A stretch of 64,000 nt of DNA from Cylindrodendrum hubeiense. Lineage: Eukaryota > Ascomycota > Sordariomycetes > Hypocreales > Nectriaceae. Under the pieces are notes generated by a model. It was not told the DNA's origin. It searched no databases and saw only the letters and a list, made by a program, of their open reading frames with translations. Below, piece after piece: positions 55,038-64,000 of the stretch. A program made the position numbers and the translations under genes. Every line of letters starts with the position of its first letter. Within the stretch, counting starts at the first letter, position 1. The stretch lies in contig JAANBB010000147.1 in the NCBI GenBank assembly GCA_014621425.1, positions 19,961 to 83,960 of the forward strand, written 5' to 3'.

Positions 55038-58000
55038 ATGCTGAGCAGCGCAGAAACCCCGTTAGATGAGACCGTGCTCGATAGCATACAGCAATGGCTC
55101 GAGCAATATCTCAGGTACATCAAAGACGTCAATCAACAATCGGCTTGGGACTCGTGCCGTTTGAACCGAAATTTTTGGCAGGCCTTTCCGGAGGTTATCG
55201 TGGCATTGTCATGTCGAAAGTAAGCTTCATTAATCACAACCGTACCAATGCAAACTAACGAGGCTCAGACCACCACTGGCCAAATCTCCCACATTACGAA
55301 ACGTCGTCATGGACTTATATGCCGGGTTTGCGAAATTGACAGCATGGTTCATCGCCTTCGACCACCATATTATTCAAGAGTTATTATCGGCACAAGCAAC
55401 TCAAGATCGTCCCAGTCCTGATCTTCTCTCTCTGTGGTATCTCCAATCGCTCCATGGGCTCACTCGCGCACGATTCAGCAGCGAGCAAGTTTCAGAGTCT
55501 GAACTGCCCTCTCCACGATCAGACGATGCATCGTATCTCATAAAAGAGTTCCAGGGCAGTCAGGGCGGCAGCCTAGCCTGCCTCGTCCAGTTCGCTACTG
55601 GCTTGATCGATCTTCTCCCGGCGTTCCCAAGGTTGGCCGATAGCCTCGCGCCAATATGCCAGATTGCCGCGGACACCATGGGAGATCCCGTCCTAGTCTT
55701 GTACATTCCCCAGGGTGTATCAACGCCGAAGCAACGGTTGGAGATGGGCCACCAGCTGCACGATTTGGTATCGGATACACTCATAACGATGATCGAGAAG
55801 CATGTCACTCAATTGAGCAGTGATAGCCTTACATGTGGAATCCAGGCCTTGTCAGATATGCTCAAGTTGAGCCTTCAAGGCGGCCATCAGCACGCAACTG
55901 ACATACTACTTGAGCATCGACAATCCTATCCCGACCTCCCACCCAAATACACGGCTGAGGCGATCGTCTGCGAAAAGAGGTTCGCCATCTTAACCAAGCT
56001 CATCCGGTCAAGTCAAATGCAACTCCGAGTAATGGGTGTTACGACCATGTGTGGTGATCTTATAGCATATTGGAAACGGCATGGCGATACTGGGGAGGAA
56101 GTAAGCACCGCCTATCTCAATCATCTTGCGGAATATTTGCTTCGTACAGAGTTGATCGAGTATATTCTTGGTCCGAACTGCCATCCGGAGATTACGTTCG
56201 AGAGCGCCAACATCATTGGCTTTCTAGTTGTAACTAGAATGTATCGTGAAGAGCACACTGATCTATTGTGGCAAGGCATAACATCGAGTCAAGATCCCCG
56301 AGTAGCTGACGCACTAACTCGGATGCTCACTAATATCACCAACCTCTTCGACTACAACGGGCTCCTAGCTCTCTGCGACAAGCTTCACACACTACCAATC
56401 GAGGGATTTACGCCAGCAATCCGGGCTCTCTGGGAGGCCATCCTGCGCCACATGGTTTCGAGGCCTAGTGTCGACCGACCGACGCTCAGCTTTCATCCCT
56501 ATGATCTTTGCTTGCGGTTACTCAGAGAATCTTCCATCTGTGGAGCCGGCTCCCAGGTAGCACATCCAGAGATGCAGCATGCTGCAATGCAGAAATTCAA
56601 GGAACTCCTAGCCTACGGCCCAGATGCTAAAGGCCGCCAGCAGCTATACCAAAGCTGCATCAAGGACATTGCTGAGCAATCAACCACAACTTTGGGTAGC
56701 CTCTGGTGCCTGTCTATGGCGATTCGGCCGGCTGTTGTCACGGAGGTACATGTTTTGACGGAGAAGCATGACCTGGCAAAACTCATCGTGGACGAACTGG
56801 AACACGCAATCGAGGCCGGTCGAGTGGCGGGTGTTCCGGCTGTGCTCTACGGCGGCACCAATCAACCCCGGAGAGAGTTCATTGCTCACATCATACAACT
56901 CGAACCCCAGACAATCAGCGGGGAACTAGGAGCCAGGCTCTGGGCCATGTTGGTTGGGCCACAATCGCCCGGCCTCGATGACAGACGAGCTGGTTGGAGC
57001 ATCCTCAACACAGTCAAGCAGTCTTCATTCCAAAATCCGTTCCTGCGAACATGCCTGTCAGAATACCTACCGGCTCTTCCTCCTTCCTGCTTCTGCGATG
57101 GTATGCTAGAGTTTGTGCGAGGTGGAATCATACCTCGGCTCAACGAAATGGGAGACCTTGTTCTTGATGACCAGGACATGTTGGCAGCGAGTGGCATTGA
57201 AGAATTGTGGCGCTTAATTCTAGAGGCAGATGATACTAATCTTGTCGACCATTCAGTTCGGACTCTTGCCGTGGAGATATACATCGAGAGCCGACACATA
57301 TCGACAAACTCGCTTCATCGAACGCGATTGATTCATCTGGCACTGGTGAACCGGTGCTTGAATCAACTGAAAGAGGCAGCACGGACGATCAAGGCATCGA
57401 GTGATGGCACCATGAGCGGCGACGACGAACCAATGGTGATAGTCGCAACCGATGAGCAAGTTCAAGAACAAGAGCGTATTTTTACCCGTTCCTTGAAATT
57501 TCTGAGATTCTTCTTGGAAGCCCATCAATCAAAGCCACTCTTTGCAGCGCCTGACTTGAGAACTCTGATTTCCCAAGCTCCATATCAGGTAGAGGGGGAT
57601 TCTGCGGAGCTGAAGTATCAATCCTTCGATGGCAACAGTCAAACGGAAGTGAAACCGTTGAGCATCGGAAAACTCAACACGGCAGCATCCCTTCTTGCCA
57701 GCCTGAAGCAAGAGACTGGATTCGACAATTATAGGGTCTACTATCGCGGGCGACCATTTCTCCCGAATGAGCATGAAATTTGCCAATCATTGGAAGACCT
57801 GCATGTTCACGATGGCCTTATCTTGGTCAAACGTGAAGATGACGGCCCTCCCAACTCTGCCAAGGTGAAACCCGGGGCATCTCCTCTCGAGGTTGAAATT
57901 TCTGCTCATTTTGATGAAATGTGGGAGTATCTGAGCATGGAAGAAAAGCTTGCCCAGGAGGTAAGAAGTCCTTCTAGAAACTATTCTTTGGATTTAACTA

Positions 58001-61000
58001 ACCTTCCAAGATTTATCACTTCCTCATCAAACTTCCGACAGATGGTCACATTTTAAAGTCAATCGACAGCGACGGCTCATCTTATCGGGATGTGTTTCCT
58101 CCTGGACAACCATTCAAGTCACTATATGCTGTGCATGCGCTCCTCCAGTACACTGAGGCTGCTCTTCACGGAAGGGTTAATACGGAAGATGGTACCTGCG
58201 ATGGAACTGATGACCGTCCTTCTCAGCCCGTCTCCTACGCCCAGGCTGTCAAGACGTCCGTGTCGTTGATCGTGCAAGCAATCTCTGATGAAGATGTGCT
58301 CGATCGAGCTTCTCTGGGTCTACGCTTGAAACTTTCATGCGCATTGATGCATGCTTTCCTGCGCTTTGTGGATAGTAAGTCTGCCTCGGACGCAAATTCA
58401 GAGCTTTTTTAACCCGTACCTAGGACTCGACACGCCCAGAGGCTCGTTCAAAATTGCCAACATAATGACCCCTACTCCTGACCGCTTGGTTGATATTCTC
58501 GGCAATGCTACAGCCTATCCGGGTGATCCCCCGATGCCGCTCATAGCCGCAACACTTGCTGTAATAATCCGCCTCAGCTTCCTTGACGATGAATTCTGGA
58601 GGAAACTTAGCATAAGCTCTGCCTTTTCGTCCCTACTTCAGACAATGCTCCTCACCGACATCCGAAGTGGGGTCAGGGCAGTGACGGCCAAACTAATCGA
58701 GGAACGCTTCACTCCTGACTTTGCATTTTCGACGAATCATTCCACAATTTCCACCAGTGGACCAAGGTCAACACCCTACGCGAAATATTTCTGGACCATT
58801 GTTTCTGATCTGGTGCCACAAACTGCCAGATCGCCAAGCCAGTGCGATGAAGTCTTCCGGATGGCTCATTCCCTTCTCGTGAAGATGACCGCTAGATCGC
58901 CAGAGCTGCTGGACATCCCGCAGCTTGCCTTTCGGACCAGTCAGCTTCTGCTTGATCATGCCTCAACAGAGAATGTCGGTCAAGTTGGGCCGGGCGACTC
59001 CTACGCAAAAGGTCTCACGTCGCTCCTACACTTGTGTCTGCAGCTGGATGGTTCCATAGCAAGATCTTTCTTGCCAGCTACGCTTGCTAAAGATCTTTTC
59101 TGGAAGCACCTGTATCCAACAAAGCGAAGCGAAAGCGAGCAACCTGTTCCAAGGGTTCTTCTCAACGGCGAATCGCGAGCGAAGCTGTCCGACATTGTCT
59201 ACAGTTTAGTGAAGCACGACAAAGAACAAGTTCAAGGGCTGTTAACGTCTCTCGATTCTTTGGTACCGTTTTATTCGGATGATGAGGACGATCCGTACCT
59301 CTATGAGCTTCCATACCAGTTCGAGAGATCAAAGGCCCTTCGATCGCCCTGCGGCTATATCGGGCTGCAGAATCTTTCCAACACTTGCTATCTGAACTCG
59401 CTACTTACACAGCTTTATATGAACACCGGGTTTCGCCGTTTCATCATGAATTCCAGAGTCCGGGATCCAGCCAACACCCAACTGCTGCTCTTCTACACGC
59501 AGAAGTTGTTTGGCTACATGCAGGAAAGCTACCGTCGCTATGTTGACCCCACCAACCTTGTGAACTCCATCAAGACCTACGATGATACCCTCATCGATAT
59601 CCATAACCAAATGGACGTGGACGAGTTCTACAGCTTGCTTTTCGATCGCTGGGAAGATCAACTTTTAAATACAGATGAAAGGAAGAAACTGCGCTCGTTC
59701 TATGGTGGTCAACTTGTGCAACAAGTCAAGTCCAAGGAATGTGAGCATATTTCAGAGAGACTCGAGCCATTCTCTGCTATCCAGTGCGATATCAAAGGAA
59801 AGAGTACCCTCGAGGACAGTCTTCAAGCATATGTGGATGGCGAGATCATGGAAGGAGGTGAGTTTAGCCCTTTGCAACTAATCGACCCTGACCATTGACT
59901 AAAAGCCATAGACAACAAGTACAAGTGCTCAACATGTGACAGACACGTCGATGCCATCAAAAGGTGGGGGCATTCCTCATTGGCTCAATTGTTCGTAACT
60001 GACCGCATCTAGGGCCTGCCTGAAAGACATCCCCGACAATGTGATATTCCATCTGAAAAGATTCGACTTCAACCTCCGCACACTGCAACGGAGCAAGATC
60101 AACGACTATTTCTCATTCCCTGCACGAGTCAATTTACGCCCATACACCATTGAGCACTTGAGCCAACCAGAAAACGACGAGGAAGAAGACATGTTTGAGC
60201 TGGTTGGAGTTCTTGTTCACTCTGGCACAGCTGAATCCGGGCATTACTACTCCTATATCCGAGAACGCCCTTCTTTCAGCGACCGACAGAGTTGGGTTGA
60301 ATTCAATGATGACATGGTTACCCCGTGGGATCCTGCAATGATGGAGAGTTCGACTTTTGGTGGCCCCGATCATCGCCCTCCTTACGACACCAACGGCATT
60401 CTGTACGACAAGACCTACAGCGCTTACATGCTCTTTTATCAGCGCACCTCTTCCCTCCGAGCCGAGGAAGAAGCGATGGTAAAGTTAAGCACCCCTGTGC
60501 CTCTTCGAGTTGAGGTGGCGGAGACTCTGAAAGACCATATCCTGGATGAAAACACGGTTATTCTACGTCGCCACTGCCTTTTTGATCCGAGCCACACGAG
60601 ACTGATCCAGATGCTGTTTCACCAATCCAGGGTCATATGTGAGAGAGACTCAAACAACATGAATCTGGATCAAGGAATCGATGAATACCTCTCTCTCCAG
60701 CTCGAGGATCATGGTCTCAAAGACTTGGCGATGCGAGCAGTTGTCAGCAACCTTGATCAGGTCGTTACAAGGGCTAAGGATATCCCTGACTTCCCGGTCT
60801 TCTCAAAGATGATTGGCGACGCCATCGTTGGGTGTCCTCAGTGTGCGCTCTCATTCTTCGAGTACTTCAACAGGCGCCCCGAGGCTTTTCGTGCGTTACT
60901 TCAGCGAAACCCGGACTCCAACGTCCGCATCTTCGTGAGCAAAATGTTTATTTGGGCTCTTGAAAGAATCTCCAGCGCACTGCCCGCCGTCTATGATCCA

Positions 61001-62782
61001 CCATCTTCACGGCAAGCAAGCACTGAGATGGACGAGGATGGGAACGAATTCAGCCGTGGGCGCGATGCCAGTGGGCGTTCTGTTCTTGGCGGCACGATAC
61101 GTATATTCAACCACCTCTGGGGGTATTTCCATATTCATATCAGAGCATGGGATGAGTTCTTCACAACTATTCTAGGATTTGCCAGACTGGGGAGTCGCGA
61201 GGTTGCGTATCTTCTCGCGGGTGATTATCTGACCAAATTGCTCCGGATCGTTTCAGCCGATCCAATGATGGACCTTCCACCGAATTATGCGCGGATGCTT
61301 CATAATGTTATGCGACGAATCAACACCACGCGACCTCCATCGTACGTGGCTATCATCGCACTGATCAGCCATTTGTTGCAGCAGCTGGAGCCGGAACTCG
61401 GGCCAGAGACGATCATTGAAGACCCGACAGAGCGGCTGGAGCGCATGGAAACGCCATTCAACTGGACTTCTGAAGAGGTTGAAATTGTCCACCATGGCTT
61501 GGAAGCAAGCACGTCGAGTCTATTCGTGGAGAAGCTCCTGGCAGTTGACCAGGCCCACGACCTCACGGATGGCATAGTACGATTCTTAGTTGGAGCTAGT
61601 GGGCAGATGGACACGAGAACTTTGGGCACTTTGAAGCGGTGCATCCGAGGCGAAACATCAACACAGGCCATGGACCCATTCTTGAGAGCAGCGAGTGTCT
61701 ATATCGAAAGCACCGAGCAAGTCGACAATGCAACGAAGATGGTGCACCACATATTCTTGCAAGCCAAAAGTCTACAGAATACTGAAGGCACACTCTTCCT
61801 CGAATTCTTTAGGACGGCGCTGAATCTGAAGCGATCAGAGGAGGCGTTTGTGACGACGGTCCGCGCCTACAGCCTCAAGCTAGTGCCGAAATGGGGTCCT
61901 CACCTTCTTGTGTACCCAGACGTCACCACTCGATCGAACACGGAAGACTTCTTCGATCGGGAGCTCTTCCAGTTTGTGGCACACAATGGCTCCCTGCAAG
62001 AAGGCGACCCAGAGCGAAAGGAAGCCATGGTTCAGGCGATCAAACAGCTTGGCCTCATGTGCCTAGCGTATCTGCAAGAGAACCATGTTAGGAGGCGTAT
62101 ACACTTGAGACGGGACGTAGCGAGCATCTTTCTCCAGGTTATTGGGCAATGTTCCATGGTGATTGACTCAGACCCCGAGACACAAGAAGAAGCGGATGTC
62201 GACTTCTTGTCCTTACAGCGCGGTAAGTGGATGGGATCGTGGCGGAGGGTGGGGATCACGAAGTGACGCGCTAACTAGCATGACAGAAGTTGTGGACCCT
62301 GTGCGAAGGCTTGTTGTCGATGATGTAGAAGAGGAAGGGTCCGGTATGTTACAGTCATTCAGCGACTCCGACACAATCACAGCAGACTTGGCATGACGGC
62401 TGACCTTGGGCAAAGAATGGGAAGGCTCCTGCGGCTCATCGGACCACATTGATGACGTGGGAATGAGCATCCAAGCAATCAACGAATTTAACGACGCGGA
62501 TTTGGTATAAGGGTTATGAGAGAATGGACAGGATCATGGAAAAGGGATCGACATAGAGCAAGGAGCAGACCCGAAGATGGCTGCGGACAAGGGCGTTGGC
62601 GTCGCGGAATGGACATGGACATGGTTTGACTGATTTGAATTGTTTGGTATTTATCTTTGCTCCCTCCAGATGAGGGACTGGCCAGGAAGGACCTTGAGCC
62701 ACTCACGAGTTATCGGAAACGGACTAGAGACGAAAGATCTCGAGCCAACGCAAGTAGTAAGCAAGAAGAAAGCAAGAAGTAA
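55038..62782 (+). CDS. Very large USP-type ubiquitin carboxyl-terminal hydrolase (USP34/USP9X-like layout)
   Basis: Cysteine protease that removes ubiquitin. Exons: 55038-55219, 55269-57960, 58011-58374, 58424-59857, 59912-59963, 60013-62222, 62287-62343 and 62670-62782, about 2,367 residues. The introns are 49-64 nt except the last, about 326 nt. The long N-terminal half looks like helical repeats and includes a ubiquitin-like segment near residues 855-918 (KLNTAASLLASLKQETGFDNYRVYYRGRPF split in two here by eye). The catalytic domain has the Cys box LQNLSNTCYLNSLLTQLY (Cys1401), MDVDEFYSLLFDRW, zinc-ribbon KYKCSTCDRH, and the His box HSGTAESGHYYSYI (His1652), ending AYMLFYQR. The usual Gly before NTC is Ser. 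The last exon is a choice: GTATGT at 62344 and CTCCCTCCAG at 62660-62669 give a basic tail (SYRKRTRDERSRANASSKQ); without that splice the protein stops at 62396 after 2,347 residues. Confidence 0.9.
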
Positions 62783-64000
62783 GCAAGATGCATAGCATGG
62801 GAGCGACGGCGCAAGGGCAACATGAGCACGCACGAGCTGCTATGAGGATCAGGCCATGGCATTGTTGGCAACCGCGAGGGGGGGTTGGCATTGTTCGGAG
62901 ACGTAGCGGGGATATTTATTACTCTGCAAATCGCCCTGCATAATAGGGGCGTGGGAGGGGGAAGATGAGAGAGAAAAATGAGAATGAGAACGTGCCTCCC
63001 AAGTATATGGGGCTATACTGGGGCCAGCACATCTCGCAGTGAGAGCATGAATTCCCGGTAAGTTGGCCCATTGACTGTGATGATTGACTATGACGTAGAA
63101 TGGCGGCTACGTGACGGTGGTTTCATTTTCCCCTGGTTGGTTATCCTCAATCTGGAATCAAGTGTTGTCTGTCAGCTCATATGGTCAAGAGGGGTGGTCA
63201 AGAGGTTTCAAGAGGTGGATGGCAATGATGAGCCGGAACATGTAAGCCGCATTGACGCCTCAACTTGACGAGCCACTTCAGCTCTCTGTGTAAGCGTCGT
63301 GTCATGTCTAAATCAAGCATCGAAGGTCCAGGGATCGGATATCGGCAAAGGAAGCAGTATCAGTGATGGCGTCTTTCAGGCGGAGCTGGTTTCGGTGGCC
63401 TGTCATGATAGACGGCCTGAAGCGTCAAATGAACCATTATCTTCATAAGACGATAGGCTCTTTCAAGTTTGATCCAGCTGTAGCCCTCGGCCAAGGTCGA
63501 CGCTGCTAACTCGATGCTATCTTTAGCAGCCGCCCGGCGGTAGCAGTCGAGATAGTTGAAGCGTCAAACTGAGCTGGGTTGTGGGATATATCGAAACACT
63601 TTCCCGATCGGCAAACCCCCATAGGTGATCAAGGCTTGACCAATTCGTGGGCGAGGGCCGGGTTCTATAAAAAGCATCAGGAGAAACATTTGCCTCCTGT
63701 CAGAGTCGAGGGCAATGGGACGCGACTTGATAGGGCAGGCGGTTTTTGACTCCCCGCTGACAGGCCTGGCGATCAGGGGTGATGAAGTGAATGTGAATGA
63801 TTATTTTCTAATGCAGGCCGGCCATAGCAATGGGGGCTAGACTCGGATTCAGGACTGGTCTGACTACGGCGGGCTAGTAGGGATGGAGGCCCGGTGGAGA
63901 GGCGGCCTGGTGGAAGCCGAGTGTAGTGTTGCGGTGGGCGGTAAAGAAGGAGAGGCGAAGAATTGGCGGCGATAATATGGGTTATTCGTTTAGAGTGGGG
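62783..64000. other. Intergenic to window end
   Basis: No gene is seen in 1.2 kb. TATAAAAA at 63666-63673 is a possible plus-strand TATA box of a gene beginning outside the window. G-rich runs and short open frames have no coding features. Confidence 0.45.

Overview
The window is nuclear DNA from a filamentous ascomycete, most likely a Sordariomycete; I cannot place the genus. The evidence is short spliceosomal introns (mostly 47-90 nt, with GTRNGT-like donors and CTAAC/CTGAC branch sites), monocistronic genes on both strands, GC-rich coding exons, and protein features typical of this class: an inactive-type PNG1, a DUF7514-like protein, and a Cys-rich WSC protein. I see no operons, CRISPR arrays, plasmid features or intact mobile elements.

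Layout. 1-16 kb: the 3' part of a GPR1/FUN34/YaaH acetate transporter; an OSM1-type fumarate reductase; a large membrane-anchored WSC protein; an uncharacterised gene whose frame is broken twice; an MPDU1 (PQ-loop) homologue; a small conserved-looking nuclear-type protein; a medium-chain dehydrogenase/reductase; and a SWIM-RING protein. 16-28 kb: PNG1 without its catalytic cysteine, a 5.1 kb gene-poor stretch, then UTP4 and nicotinate phosphoribosyltransferase sharing a divergent promoter. 28-33.4 kb: a gene-poor region, AT-rich in its first part. 33.4-46.4 kb: a DUF7514-like protein, biotin synthase, a poly-Q protein of unknown role, GCN5 and OST5 (divergent pair), and RAD1 just downstream of OST5. 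46.4-50.8 kb: gene-poor. 50.8-64 kb: two proteins of unknown function, then a very large USP-type deubiquitinase, and a final 1.2 kb with no gene.

The genes are mostly housekeeping and do not form a biosynthetic or defence cluster. MPDU1, OST5 and PNG1 all belong to the N-glycan pathway (dolichol-sugar use, oligosaccharyl transfer, cytosolic de-N-glycosylation), but they lie far apart and their proximity may be chance. GCN5, RAD1 and UTP4 serve chromatin, checkpoint and rRNA processing. BIO2, NPT1 and OSM1 serve cofactor and redox metabolism.

I found no convincing new system. The most notable points are the PNG1 catalytic-site substitution, the stacked start codons of the fumarate reductase, three putative coding frameshifts in two neighbouring genes (two at homopolymers, which raises the question of base-level accuracy), a perfect 18-bp inverted repeat upstream of the dehydrogenase, and several uncharacterised fungal proteins.
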